Of a stretch of DNA of 64,000 nt, positions 1-9,064 are shown one piece after another. Position 1 is the first letter of the stretch. Each line of letters begins with the position of its first letter. This DNA is from Dysgonomonas hofstadii (lineage in GTDB: Bacteria > Bacteroidota > Bacteroidia > Bacteroidales > Dysgonomonadaceae): NCBI RefSeq assembly GCF_014196915.1, contig NZ_JACIEP010000002.1, positions 248,001 to 312,000 on the forward strand. The letters run 5' to 3'. Both the position numbers and the translations under genes were made by a program. The notes beneath the pieces are model-generated. The model was not told the origin of the DNA and searched no databases. It saw nothing but the letters and a program-made list of their open reading frames with translations.

Positions 1-882
1 ACTCAAACACAAGAAAGAGACGTTTTCACTCCGGGCCTGTATATCTGGGATGGCAGTTTATGGAAGAGGATGGACACCAGATTAGTTGTCACCCCGGAAA
101 TCCAGGAACTAAAGTGCGCCAGTGCCACTTTATCCCCAGCGCAGTATCAGGCGGGTACGCCTTATTCCGGAACACTGATAATACCATATATTGGAGGTAA
201 TGGCGGAGAATACAGTTCGCATACGATTTCTACAACGAACGGCCTGACCGCAACATTGCAACCCGGAAATTTAGCTGTAGGTAACGGCTCTCTGTATTAT
301 AGCGTTGAAGGTACGCCTATAGAATCATCACCTGTAACAACCGAATTTGTAATAGCTGATTTCCTGGAACAAAATTGTTCCGCTATAGTTGGGGATGTAA
401 AAAATATTAAAGTAATGGAATATGCAAGATCCGTTGTTGCTCTTCCGGGAACTCTAAGCATGGGTCAAGATTTCTATGCAACTCCCATTACAATGGGAAA
501 CCTGAATATCCGGTATGTAGGCTGGAACTATTTATTAGGAGGAAGTGGAGAAGGTTTTCAACTATCGACGAATGTCGATACACATTTAAGTTACTATTAT
601 GACAAAGCCGGATCAGGAGGGCATTACAGCCTCTGGGGTAAGAAATCGCTGAGGACGGGCACATGGATGGCTCTGGATAGAGGGGACAATGTTTACCAGA
701 GTAGCAGCACTGCTTATACAATAAGTTCGATCAACAGGGATTTCGCCGTATTATTAGTATCTCTTCACAATACGCAGGAAGTTTACAGGGTAACATTTAA
801 TATAAACGGAGAGATAGCGGCCTCAAATGGCATTCCGGGAATTCCTGCTACACTGACTACCTTTATTGAAAGGCTGGAATAA
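1..882 (+). CDS. Surface/exported protein, 5' end outside window
   Basis: The frame is open from the first base of the window, so the gene starts further left. The first Met in the window (codon at 70) is internal. Just before it is a G-L-Y-I-W-D-G-S-L-W motif, which recurs near the end of the conserved N-terminal part of many Bacteroidales exported proteins (compare G-F-Y-Y-N-N-G-S-R-W in the next gene). The remaining 270 residues are Gly/Ser/Thr-rich and look beta-structured, with no catalytic motif I recognise. It lies upstream of two secreted proteins on the same strand. Function is unknown; a cell-surface or adhesin role is inferred only from composition and neighbours. Confidence 0.7.
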   Translation, partial: TQTQERDVFTPGLYIWDGSLWKRMDTRLVVTPEIQELKCASATLSPAQYQAGTPYSGTLIIPYIGGNGGEYSSHTISTTNGLTATLQPGNLAVGNGSLYYSVEGTPIESSPVTTEFVIADFLEQNCSAIVGDVKNIKVMEYARSVVALPGTLSMGQDFYATPITMGNLNIRYVGWNYLLGGSGEGFQLSTNVDTHLSYYYDKAGSGGHYSLWGKKSLRTGTWMALDRGDNVYQSSSTAYTISSINRDFAVLLVSLHNTQEVYRVTFNINGEIAASNGIPGIPATLTTFIERLE

Positions 883-1158
883 ACCGGTTTCCGGGATATC
901 TTATTTCTTTACCTCTGATAACGCCAATCTGTAATTTTTAAGTTTGTCTTGCATGAAACATCAGTACCCGTCAGGGAGATATTGCTTATAATTTTTAATA
1001 TTTGTTTGTCTTCTATTTGTCTCATACTTACTTATTCCTGTCCGCCACTTGTGAAAGCAGCCGGCACGGGACTTGGAGGGTATTGATGTTTTTAGATGGA
1101 ATAATGCAATGACTTATAACAATCTTTTAAATATATAAACTAAACAGAATTAAACGAC

Positions 1159-1827
1159 ATGAAACTAGCAAACTTTAAACAAAAGCACTGTATATGGACA
1201 ATATTCAGAATGTTGCTGTTACTGGGTATATTTTCCTTTCCACAGACTATACTCGCCCAAGTAACAATCGGATCGGGAGAGCCTCCTCACGAAAAAGCAC
1301 TCCTTGACTTGAAAGAACATGCGGACGGAACGGCTTCCAAAGGGTTGATATTGCCCCGTGTATCACTTCTTTCAGCCAGTGATTATTTTGGAATAACGGA
1401 TCATACGAAAGGAACAATCGTGTATAATACCAATACTTCTGATTCATCGGTCTCTATTGAAAACAGGGTGTCAGCAGGCTTTTATTATAATAACGGGTCC
1501 CGATGGGAAAAACTATACTTAGGATATACCAACTGGTTTTATATGCCTTCCATCGTTTTCGACACATCATCCACCGGACTCCAGTCGGCAAAGAACCTCT
1601 ATCAGTTTTACATAAACCAGTTTAAAACGCCGAAGTTTGTAAGTCCGGGGGCTCCACCCTCTATACCGTACCTGCCTCTTGCAACCGACCTGTACTACTA
1701 TATAACCGATTATGATGAAGATGTTTTTGAGATCGTATCTTTAACCGACGAGGGTATATTAACCTATAAAGTGAAACAGGCAGCCTCGGATTACTCGCTG
1801 ATCGATATTGTTTTTGTTTTAAAATAA
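1159..1827 (+). CDS. Secreted Bacteroidales surface protein
   Basis: 222 residues. An N-terminal signal peptide (hydrophobic run at about residues 16-30) ends in I-L-A-Q, a plausible cleavage site. It is followed by V-T-I-G, then L-L-D-L-K and K-G-L-I-L-P-R-V, a conserved start found in many Bacteroidota exported proteins of unknown role. A G-F-Y-Y-N-N-G-S-R-W segment lies near residue 110. There are no enzyme motifs. The next gene begins 7 bases after its stop, so the two are very likely co-transcribed. Exact function is unknown; a surface or matrix role together with the downstream lectin-like protein is an inference. Confidence 0.75.
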   Translation: MKLANFKQKHCIWTIFRMLLLLGIFSFPQTILAQVTIGSGEPPHEKALLDLKEHADGTASKGLILPRVSLLSASDYFGITDHTKGTIVYNTNTSDSSVSIENRVSAGFYYNNGSRWEKLYLGYTNWFYMPSIVFDTSSTGLQSAKNLYQFYINQFKTPKFVSPGAPPSIPYLPLATDLYYYITDYDEDVFEIVSLTDEGILTYKVKQAASDYSLIDIVFVLK

Positions 1828-1834
1828 GTGTCTT

Positions 1835-3379
1835 ATGAAAAACAAATCTGTAATTATATGGATGGTCTTGATATTGGTATCTTTAGGCCTGTCACAGGCA
1901 AAAGCACAATCGATATACGGCGATTTTCCTTATTACCAGAGTTTTCGTACTTCAGGTCAACCCGGCGAAATAGAAAAAGCGACACCACAGGGAGGAAAAG
2001 CTAATGCTGCAACTTTCACTACCGACGGCTTACGGTTAACGCCGGCAACAGCCCAACAATTCGGCGCGGTCTTTATAAAAAACAAGCAATTTCAATCTAT
2101 ACAGGGAATCCGGATAGAGTTTGAATATGTAATGTACAGCGGAAACGGAGCCGATGGCATGAGTGTATTCCTTTTCGATGCAAGCGTAGCTATTCCTACT
2201 ATCGGGGCTGCCGGGTGCGGACTCGGTTATGCTTATAACCGGGCGAATAATAACTATAGTGCTTCCAGGGCTACAGGATTAAGCGGTGCCTACCTGGGAA
2301 TTGCCCTGGATTCTTACGGGAACTTCAAGCAAAGGAGGTTCCAGGGAGAAGCCCGGGTAAACGGGATACCCGATCTTACCACCAGTACCAGCGACCTCTA
2401 TACCAGCAATGTTACATTACGTGGAGCCCGGGGTGGAAGTGTGCAGGCTTCACAATTTTCTTCAACAGGCGGAATGGGAGCCGGCTATACCGGTTATCCC
2501 ATATTGATCAGCCAGCCGACAAAAGGAGAAAACAGCCCGGGCTGGAAACTCAATGATACAGGCGGGGCTTATTCTTCCATAAACACATATAAGGGGAACT
2601 TCGATTTAAGGGGCGGCCAGAATTCTTACCGGAAAGCGATCATCGAACTTTTTCCGGATGCGGGTGCAAACGGATTCCTGGTGACGGTCAGTATACAGCA
2701 TGAACAGGATACTACAATTATTATCGACGGTTACCATTACAAAGAATCCCTACAATATGCGGAAAATGCCTATACTTCTGCCGGGGATTATAATACCACT
2801 AATCCTAACCCTACAAGCGTTACCAGCACTCTGGCCGCCTCCATCCCTGATTTCTTCCGTATCGGTTTTGCCGCCAGTACGGGAGAATCTACAGATATCC
2901 ATTTATTGAGGGAGTTGAAAATCACCCTACCGGGTTCAGCTGAAGCGAATGATGATCATGCTTCGACATACAAGGGAGTGTCAGTTACTATTGACCCACT
3001 GTCCAATGACATAGGATATACCGGACATATTGTACAAAAAATGACAGGGGACACGAACAACCTCGATCCATCTTCATTCCGTTTCTGTGATGAATCCGGA
3101 GCTGAAATAGGTGTGCCCTATGCAGACGGGGTGTCTTATAGTGCCGCAATTGGTATCTGGCAGTTTGATTTTGCTACAAAAAAACTGACTTTTACCCCGG
3201 CGGGCAGTTTTATAGGAGAAGCTTCAGTAAAGTATAATATCAAAGCCGGGTTGAATAATGAAGTGCCGTATAATGACGATGCTTACCGCTCCCTGCCTAC
3301 CACGGTAAGGGTAGATGTCGTTCCCGGAAAAGCTGTAATTTCCAACCGGATGGTTACGGGAAAAATAGAAATCAATTAA
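1835..3379 (+). CDS. Secreted legume-lectin-like protein with C-terminal Ig/cadherin-like domain
   Basis: 514 residues with a clear signal peptide (about residues 1-25, ending A-K-A-Q). Residues of about 30-370 resemble an L-type/legume-lectin beta-sandwich: an early F-x-T-x-G segment, N-G-A-D-G-M-S-V-F-L-F-D, then G-A-Y-L-G-I-A-L-D-S-Y-G-N-F, and later R-I-G-F-A-A-S-T-G. The N-G-A-D-G and A-L-D-x-x-G-N-F strings are typical of this fold's carbohydrate/metal-binding face. After about residue 370, an A-N-D-D-H-A-S-T-Y-K-G-V-S-V segment looks like a cadherin- or Ig-like repeat. No C-terminal sorting domain is obvious. It probably binds glycans at the cell surface; the ligand is unknown. It is co-directional and nearly contiguous with the previous gene. 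Confidence 0.7.
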   Translation: MKNKSVIIWMVLILVSLGLSQAKAQSIYGDFPYYQSFRTSGQPGEIEKATPQGGKANAATFTTDGLRLTPATAQQFGAVFIKNKQFQSIQGIRIEFEYVMYSGNGADGMSVFLFDASVAIPTIGAAGCGLGYAYNRANNNYSASRATGLSGAYLGIALDSYGNFKQRRFQGEARVNGIPDLTTSTSDLYTSNVTLRGARGGSVQASQFSSTGGMGAGYTGYPILISQPTKGENSPGWKLNDTGGAYSSINTYKGNFDLRGGQNSYRKAIIELFPDAGANGFLVTVSIQHEQDTTIIIDGYHYKESLQYAENAYTSAGDYNTTNPNPTSVTSTLAASIPDFFRIGFAASTGESTDIHLLRELKITLPGSAEANDDHASTYKGVSVTIDPLSNDIGYTGHIVQKMTGDTNNLDPSSFRFCDESGAEIGVPYADGVSYSAAIGIWQFDFATKKLTFTPAGSFIGEASVKYNIKAGLNNEVPYNDDAYRSLPTTVRVDVVPGKAVISNRMVTGKIEIN

Positions 3380-3691
3380 TCCAATCTTAATGCCTGATAT
3401 ATGAATATTATCAAATGAGTATCACCCTTCCCTCCGCTCACTCCGGAGGGATTATTTATCTTCATACAGGGTTGTCCGTGCTTGTGATAAGGAAAAGGCA
3501 ACCCGCTTTTATAAAAGAACCGGATATAAGACAGTTAAAGGATAATTATATAACTATATTTTACATTATGACAGAGACTATTTAACAAATATGTAATCAC
3601 AAAATGGAAGCAGAATAGAGTTTTACGAAAATGTTAATAAAAACAAATATTCGACAGAATATTCATTTTAACAAATTGTATTTAAGTAAAT
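3380..3691. other. Intergenic region between surface genes and the ibr-like unit
   Basis: About 310 bases with no credible ORF. It holds one strong hairpin near its left end (listed separately as a terminator) and is otherwise AT-rich. It probably carries the promoter for the downstream four-gene unit, but I see no exact TAnnTTTG box well placed for it. Confidence 0.5.
3429..3456 (+). terminator. Rho-independent terminator after the lectin-like gene
   Basis: An 8-bp perfect stem (CCCTCCG with its complement CGGAGGG, plus one T-A pair) encloses a 7-base loop and is followed by an AT-rich tail. It sits about 50 bases after the stop of the lectin-like gene, as expected for the end of that transcript. 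Confidence 0.6.
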
Positions 3692-3724
3692 TTGATTGCT
3701 CGCAATCATACAACTCATAAACTA

Positions 3725-5380
3725 ATGGTTGTACCACAATCTCTCATAGAATTATCTGATCGGATAAAGGGGTCAAAACTTTATCATAATACCTATATGG
3801 GTTGTCGTGTATATATCCCTTACACACTGGATTATTCCCCTTTCAGGGTAAGGATAAAAGCCTATTTTGAGGTTGTAAACGACAGATTGAAGCTCCATGT
3901 GGCTATTTCTTCGAATGATCATACCCCTTCCTGGTGCAGGCAGGAAGCCGTGCGGATCAAACAGATACTTGAAGAGCAGTTCCACGAAATCATATTCGAT
4001 TGTGAGTTGATATACCGGAATATCCCCCTGGCTACCCGCCTGCGGGATGAACTCATCCCTGCCATAGGAAACCTTATCCCCTATTATGGAAACGCCCTCC
4101 GGTTCCTGTGCAGCATGAAGGTATCCGTTTTACTGACAGGAAGGTGGCGGGATAAATGGTTCCTGTCGTTATCCCTTGCCTGGATACGTTACCGGAATAA
4201 CCGGATCAACAAATTATACTTGTTCTTACCGAATGTACAGGTTCCCCTTTTGAAAAAAGAGATGGAGAGGCAGTGGCCGGGAATAAGCCTTCCCGTATAT
4301 CTTATCCCGGTCGAAAGTTTAAGTTTTAACATACAGGCTTATGAAAAGTTATTAAAGTCAGTAGATGCCCGGACTATGCTTGTTATCGATGACTGCCATC
4401 TGTTCAAATCACCCGACGCCATACGCTCACGGCGCATGATGGTTATCGCCGACCAGTGCAACTATAAACTGTTGATGACCGAATCATTGATTGTGAATAA
4501 TATCCATGATATTTATATGCAGTACCGGATACTGAATAAGGATATACTCGGATATTACCGGTGGGACGATTTTTCCCGGAAGCATATTATTTACGGAGGA
4601 GTGGATGGTAAGCAGATATTAGGATATAAAAACCTGTCGTATCTGGTTGGACTGGCAGAACCCTATACTTACCCGGTCGATGAGAAAGGAACCCCGGAAG
4701 CCGAGCCGGATGTCAGGACGTACATCTGTGAGCTGACTCCTACTCAAAAAGAATCTTACAGGAGAAAAAAGAATGAACTGCTCTTACTCATTGAAAAATA
4801 CGAGATACAGGTATATGATATTTTCAGGATCATGGGGGAAATGGAACGGATCGCGTGCGGTTATATTTCCACAGGCTATAAAAAGGATCATTACTACAAT
4901 ACCAATAAGTTGCTTTTGCTGGAAAAACATGCATGCAGGGAATGCAGGTATGTTATCTTTTGCAAGTACCTCTTTGAAGTGGACCTGCTGACAAGCTTCT
5001 GGGGACGGAAATCCTGCGCTGTTTTCTGTGGCAGGAACAGAAGCGACAGGAGAACCGAAAGGACACAGTTTATGCGGAATAATAAGAAATACCTTATTTC
5101 CACATTGGGCATACAGGAAACATGCCTGGAGGGAGTCGGGGCACAATGCGAAATCATTTTCTTCAGCCTCTCTTTCAGGTACAGGAATTACAGGAGGGAA
5201 CTCGCTTATATCAGCGAAAATGACAAGAACCGGGACACCCCGGTAAAACGCTTTATAACCAACAGCGGGATTGACAGGAAGATCGTAGAGGCCCTGTCCC
5301 GTAAGGAAAAACTCGCAAATCAGGTCAACCGGCTGTTTACAGACCGGCAGAAACTGAGAGAATTTGCAGAAAGCTTATAA
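3725..5380 (+). CDS. Degenerate SNF2-family helicase-like protein
   Basis: The frame opens at a TTG (3692), but the first ATG at 3725 is the more likely start (551 residues). The order of segments follows a phage-type SNF2 helicase. There is a DEAH-like box (V-I-D-D-C-H), then L-L-M-T-E-S-L-I-V-N-N where active enzymes have L-L-T-G-T-P-I-x-N-N, then F-S-R-K-H and I-L-G-Y-K-N-L, L-T-P-T-Q-K, and a second lobe with V-I-F-C-K-Y, Y-L-I-S-T-L-G and I-I-F-F-S-L-S-F-R-Y. The Walker A is not recognisable (T-G-R-W-R-D-K replaces a GxGKT-type loop) and the arginine-finger motif VI is absent. It is probably a non-hydrolysing scaffold or DNA-binding relic rather than a working motor. It leads a tight cluster with the IbrA/IbrB-like genes. 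Confidence 0.6.
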   Translation: MVVPQSLIELSDRIKGSKLYHNTYMGCRVYIPYTLDYSPFRVRIKAYFEVVNDRLKLHVAISSNDHTPSWCRQEAVRIKQILEEQFHEIIFDCELIYRNIPLATRLRDELIPAIGNLIPYYGNALRFLCSMKVSVLLTGRWRDKWFLSLSLAWIRYRNNRINKLYLFLPNVQVPLLKKEMERQWPGISLPVYLIPVESLSFNIQAYEKLLKSVDARTMLVIDDCHLFKSPDAIRSRRMMVIADQCNYKLLMTESLIVNNIHDIYMQYRILNKDILGYYRWDDFSRKHIIYGGVDGKQILGYKNLSYLVGLAEPYTYPVDEKGTPEAEPDVRTYICELTPTQKESYRRKKNELLLLIEKYEIQVYDIFRIMGEMERIACGYISTGYKKDHYYNTNKLLLLEKHACRECRYVIFCKYLFEVDLLTSFWGRKSCAVFCGRNRSDRRTERTQFMRNNKKYLISTLGIQETCLEGVGAQCEIIFFSLSFRYRNYRRELAYISENDKNRDTPVKRFITNSGIDRKIVEALSRKEKLANQVNRLFTDRQKLREFAESL

Positions 5381-5389
5381 ACTATACAT

Positions 5390-5791
5390 ATGACACACAA
5401 CAATGATGAAATAAGGATAGAAAAAGTCTGGGGTACGGATGGCCGCCTGTATGAACTGATCGCCCCTTTTGTGATGAACCCGGAAGTTATCCGCCTGAAC
5501 GGAGGCTATCCTTTCAAAAACACAGAAGACCACCTTTGGTATATTTCCGTCAAAGGGAAGAATATGGTCACCGGATTCATTTCCATTGTGAACGACCACC
5601 TGTGTAACGACTTTACCTGGCAGGATAAGGACTTGTTACGGATATTGATAGAACGCGCCCTGATGGATGTAGAGAAAGGGACACCCGTTACTTTCGTTGC
5701 CGATAATTCGGACCGGCCTCTCCTCGAAGAAATGGGCTTCTCTGTAGATAAGGAATGGACGAAGTATTTTAAAATGGCAAAGATCATATGA
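5390..5791 (+). CDS. Small GNAT-like acetyltransferase-type protein
   Basis: 133 residues. It begins 9 bases after the helicase-like gene, and its stop overlaps the next start in an ATGA arrangement, so it is translationally coupled to the IbrA-like gene. The C-terminal half (V-T-F-V-A-D-N-S-D-R-P-L-L-E-E-M-G-F) matches the end of the GNAT fold, where a residue pair after a beta-strand leads into E-x-x-G-F. The classical acetyl-CoA loop R/Q-x-x-G-x-G/A is not visible, so acetyl-CoA binding is uncertain. Substrate is unknown. It could be a structural partner of the neighbouring proteins rather than an enzyme. Confidence 0.5.
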   Translation: MTHNNDEIRIEKVWGTDGRLYELIAPFVMNPEVIRLNGGYPFKNTEDHLWYISVKGKNMVTGFISIVNDHLCNDFTWQDKDLLRILIERALMDVEKGTPVTFVADNSDRPLLEEMGFSVDKEWTKYFKMAKII

Positions 5792-7092
5792 GCGGCTGCG
5801 AAAAGAATGTTTATGAGGTTACTCTGGAACGTACCGGATATATATTCTCGGAATTTGAGAATATATACCTTGCTTTCTCGGGAGGCAAAGACAGCGGGGT
5901 GATGCTCAATATTGTCCTCGACTATATGCGCCGGCACGGGATAAAGCGTAAAATCGGTGTGCTGTATATGGATGTGGAGGCTTCCTATAAAAGAACCGCC
6001 CGTTTTATTGAGCGGATGTACCTCGATAACCTTGACCTTATCGAGCCCTATTGGGTATGCCTTCCGATGACGACTACCAATGCGGTTTCCATGTACGAGC
6101 CGTACTGGATATTCTGGGATCCTGCCAAAAAAGATAAATGGGTGCGTCCGATGCCGGAATATGACTTTATTATCAACAAGGATAACCATCCCTTTGATTT
6201 TTACAGGGAGAATATGACTTTCGAAGAGTTCACTCCCCTGTTCGGCGATTGGTATGCCCGGCAGCACGGGAATAAAAAGACCGCCTGCCTGATAGGTATC
6301 CGGGCGGACGAAAGCCTGAACCGTTATCATGCCGTCTCCCGGAAGGATAAGCTTTCCTATAAGGATAAAAGCTACTCAACCCGGATATCGGACAATACCT
6401 ATAATTTCTATCCGATCTGTGACTGGCGCACGGAGGACATCTGGACATACAACGGCAGGTACCGTAAGCCCTATAACAGTATCTACGATTTGTTTTATAT
6501 GGCGGGAGTGCCTTTATCCAGGATGCGGATATGCGAACCTTACGGGGATGAGCAAAAGGCGGGGCTAAACCTTTTCAAAGTATTGGAGCCCGAAACATGG
6601 GTAAGAGTAGTAGACCGTGTCAGCGGAGCCAACTTCGGGAATATCTATTGCGGGACCAAAGCAACGGGAGCCGGGAGGATAAGCTTTCCTCAGGGACATA
6701 CATGGAAAAGTTACTGCAAGTTCCTGCTGAAAACACTTCCCGGAGAAACCCGCAGGATATATACGACCAAATTCATCAAGTTTATCCGTTACTGGAACAG
6801 GACCGGTTCTCCCGTCAGCGAGGAAGATATCCTCGAACTGGACCCGGATATGATCGTCAATACCCGGCAGTATAGCAAACGGGGAAAAGGTGATAAATAT
6901 GTCGTGCGTTTCAAAACCATACCGGATGCATTGCCCGGCTTGGATAACAAAACGGATTTCCTCTCGTGGAAACGTATGTGCATGGCTATCCTTAAAAATG
7001 ATATTACATGCAGGACACTGTCTTTCTCAATGACAAAGAAGCAGATATTAAGGCAACAGGAATTAATCCGGAAATACGAAGAAATGCTATGA
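5788..7092 (+). CDS. IbrA-like PAPS-reductase-fold protein (DUF3440 type)
   Basis: 434 residues. The N-terminus carries the ATP-pyrophosphatase PP-loop S-G-G-K-D-S (about residues 31-36). Further on are I-G-I-R-A-D-E-S-L-N-R-Y and W-R-T-E-D-I-W-T-Y, the usual later motifs of phosphoadenosine-phosphosulfate reductase relatives. Length and the extended C-terminal part fit the DUF3440/IbrA family. In E. coli, IbrA and IbrB act together to activate prophage-carried genes; the chemistry is unproven. Start is the ATG of an ATGA overlap with the GNAT-like gene. The stop overlaps the next ATG in the same way, so three genes are translationally coupled. Family assignment is good; biochemical role is open. 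Confidence 0.8.
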   Translation: MSGCEKNVYEVTLERTGYIFSEFENIYLAFSGGKDSGVMLNIVLDYMRRHGIKRKIGVLYMDVEASYKRTARFIERMYLDNLDLIEPYWVCLPMTTTNAVSMYEPYWIFWDPAKKDKWVRPMPEYDFIINKDNHPFDFYRENMTFEEFTPLFGDWYARQHGNKKTACLIGIRADESLNRYHAVSRKDKLSYKDKSYSTRISDNTYNFYPICDWRTEDIWTYNGRYRKPYNSIYDLFYMAGVPLSRMRICEPYGDEQKAGLNLFKVLEPETWVRVVDRVSGANFGNIYCGTKATGAGRISFPQGHTWKSYCKFLLKTLPGETRRIYTTKFIKFIRYWNRTGSPVSEEDILELDPDMIVNTRQYSKRGKGDKYVVRFKTIPDALPGLDNKTDFLSWKRMCMAILKNDITCRTLSFSMTKKQILRQQELIRKYEEML

Positions 7093-7757
7093 AAAATCAA
7101 AATGAAGAAAATTATGTTTTTCAACAAATGACTGCATCTATATGCCGGTATATAAAAGACATTAAAGATACGGATGAAAAAATAGACACCCTGAATTATG
7201 TCCGCTCAATGTTGCATGAAGTGAGCCCGATGAAATACCATCCGGTAGACTTCGTCGCATGGGAAAGATCGGAAAACATAGAAGGCAACGACTATAACCC
7301 GAACAGTGTTGCCCCGCCGGAAATGGCCCTGCTGGTTACCTCCATCGAGGAAGACGGCTATACCATGCCTGTTGTAGGCAGTCCGGAAGAGGATATCATC
7401 CGGATCGTGGACGGGTTTCACCGCAGGAAGGCTGAGCGCAAGTCCCGGAAGATATCCCAAAGTACACAGGGCAGGCTTCCTGTGACTTATATCCGTGAGT
7501 CCAGGCGGGAACTAAGTGAAAGGATGGCTTCAACCATACGCCATAACCGGGCCAGGGGCACCCATGACATAACCCTGATGTCGGAAATCGTAAGGGAACT
7601 GATCTCCATAGGAAAATCCGGCACATGGATATCGAAACATATCGGGATGGATATGGATGAAATACTCAGGTTAAAGCAATTGACCGGTATTGCGGAGCTG
7701 TTTAAAGACCGCGAGTTTTCGGTAAGGACGATAGACGGGAAACCGGATAGAGAATGA
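7089..7757 (+). CDS. IbrB-like ParB/sulfiredoxin-fold protein
   Basis: An ATG at 7008 in the same frame would overlap the upstream gene by 85 bases. The ATG at 7089 forms a clean ATGA overlap and is preferred (222 residues). The core has E-E-D-G-Y-T-M-P-V-V followed by I-V-D-G-F-H-R-R-K-A-E-R, which is the ParB-type nucleotide-binding/active-site box, then R-H-N-R-A-R-G-T-H and an HTH-like segment near the end (S-G-T-W-I-S-K-H-I-G-M). IbrB is the obligate partner of IbrA in E. coli. Tight coupling to the IbrA-like gene supports that pairing here. Confidence 0.75.
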   Translation: MKNQNEENYVFQQMTASICRYIKDIKDTDEKIDTLNYVRSMLHEVSPMKYHPVDFVAWERSENIEGNDYNPNSVAPPEMALLVTSIEEDGYTMPVVGSPEEDIIRIVDGFHRRKAERKSRKISQSTQGRLPVTYIRESRRELSERMASTIRHNRARGTHDITLMSEIVRELISIGKSGTWISKHIGMDMDEILRLKQLTGIAELFKDREFSVRTIDGKPDRE

Positions 7758-7788
7758 ATGACCGGATAATTTAAAGATATTAGACATG

Positions 7789-7863
7789 CTATAAGATGTA
7801 AGTAAACAGGTTGCAATGATCGAGTTTGCAACCTGCAATTGTTTTATTTACTAAATCTTATAG
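7789..7863 (+). promoter_or_regulatory. Two-tier hairpin leader immediately upstream of rteC
   Basis: The inner stem is a perfect 10-bp inverted repeat (CAGGTTGCAA at 7807-7816 with its complement at 7826-7835, 9-base loop), followed by a T-rich stretch, so it can act as an intrinsic terminator. The outer stem pairs CTATAAGAT (7789-7797) with ATCTTATAG (7855-7863), continued by AGTAAA against TTTACT. The rteC ATG follows 3 bases after the outer arm. It may end the ibr-like transcript, attenuate rteC, or both. Confidence 0.55.
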
Positions 7864-7866
7864 TTT

Positions 7867-8691
7867 ATGACAAATTTTATGTATCTGTTGAAGCAGGAAG
7901 TAGAAGTACAGCTTCATGTTCTGGAAAAAGAAGAAGTTCTTTTGAGTAAGGCACAACGGGCTATCCTTTTGTTGAAAAATGTATTTGAACGGCTTAAAGA
8001 ATTTACCGGGTCCTATGTATTTAAAGACGATGCGGAAGAAATCGGCTTCTTTAAAGAGGATAAGCCCTGGTTATTATGTAATTTGATTTACTATCAGGAA
8101 ATGTATAATATGGAGATGAATCGCCCTACAGGAGGCGATAACGAACTACGGAAGTTCTTTACCGGAGAATTATCCTATATCAAAGGATTTTTCGACAGGA
8201 ATAAAGAACTTTACAGGTATTACAGGGCTAAAGATACATACATGGATAAATGTTACTTTTTAAGAGGTAAACCCGGCATTTCTCCGGATTCGGATGATCT
8301 ATATTTCGAACGGGATCCGCGATTCTCTTCGCCTTGTGATTTTAAGGTGGCAAAAATCCTTGCAAATGATAAGATTGAAGTATATCTGACCGAACAACTG
8401 GATAAACTGGATCATAAAATACCGGTTTCGGACCGCTCGGGCATGTTATGGACGGCATCGAAAGCCGACCTTACTGAACTGATATACAGTAATTATTTAT
8501 TACAGAGTATTAACGGGGGTAAGATTACCCTGAAAGAGATGCAGCGAAAAGCGGAATCTATTTTCAACATTGATTTGGGTAATTTATCCCGCACATTGTA
8601 TGATTTGGGTATGCGTAATAATCCGACGCAATTTTTAGATAAGCTAAGGAAAGCATTGGGTGATTATTTAAATAGTAATCTAAACAAATAG
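7867..8691 (+). CDS. rteC: RteC-family conjugative-element regulator
   Basis: 274 residues, the usual length of RteC. It shows the family's N-terminal helical part, a central P-C-D-F-K-V-A-K-I-L-A-N-D segment and a C-terminal W-T-A-S-K-A-D-L-T-E-L-I-Y motif leading into a winged-helix-like end. In CTnDOT-type elements RteC activates excision genes after induction through RteA/RteB. No rteA or rteB is present in the window. The ATG lies directly behind the two-tier hairpin. It marks the start of a CTn-like backbone that continues to the mob and tra genes. Confidence 0.85.
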   Translation: MTNFMYLLKQEVEVQLHVLEKEEVLLSKAQRAILLLKNVFERLKEFTGSYVFKDDAEEIGFFKEDKPWLLCNLIYYQEMYNMEMNRPTGGDNELRKFFTGELSYIKGFFDRNKELYRYYRAKDTYMDKCYFLRGKPGISPDSDDLYFERDPRFSSPCDFKVAKILANDKIEVYLTEQLDKLDHKIPVSDRSGMLWTASKADLTELIYSNYLLQSINGGKITLKEMQRKAESIFNIDLGNLSRTLYDLGMRNNPTQFLDKLRKALGDYLNSNLNK

Positions 8692-9064
8692 CCTATGGCA
8701 AAATATGCAGAATAACTGATAAAAAGGATATACAAACTGTCTCCGCGTAGAAAACTGGTAATTTTTGAAAAAGGTGAGATAACGGTTGTATCGTCCCGGC
8801 TATATATGATAGCGTGGACTTTTCCGTTGCACCTGAAGGTATACCAGTACCCCTACGCAGTAATGGATTTGTTCCACGCTATTTATTATTTCCCAGACTC
8901 TACAAAACCATTTATATTTATTCCCTATTTTTCTTTACGCAAACAACTTGTTTTTCTGAATATTCCATACATAAATATCACAATATCAACATCTTGAAAT
9001 ATTGCTAAAAAGTAACCGAACCAACTTTGGAATATTACTTTACGGTTTTATGAAACTTTGTTGC
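8692..9064. other. Non-coding stretch with a possible decayed ORF
   Basis: Just after rteC, an ATG at 8695 opens a short frame that is stopped after six codons, yet the same frame then stays open to about 8997 (about 93 codons, rich in aromatic residues). I recognise no family. It may be a decayed gene or chance. No ORF with a convincing start lies here. Confidence 0.3.

Noticed and set aside
4784-5157. Antisense ORFs of 87-120 residues inside the helicase-like gene
   Set aside because: Both are mirror frames of a clearly coding gene with recognisable helicase segments.
8806-9008. Two overlapping short ORFs (about 63 residues) after rteC
   Set aside because: Aromatic-rich translations without start context; at best the tail of a decayed frame, so only noted as intergenic.
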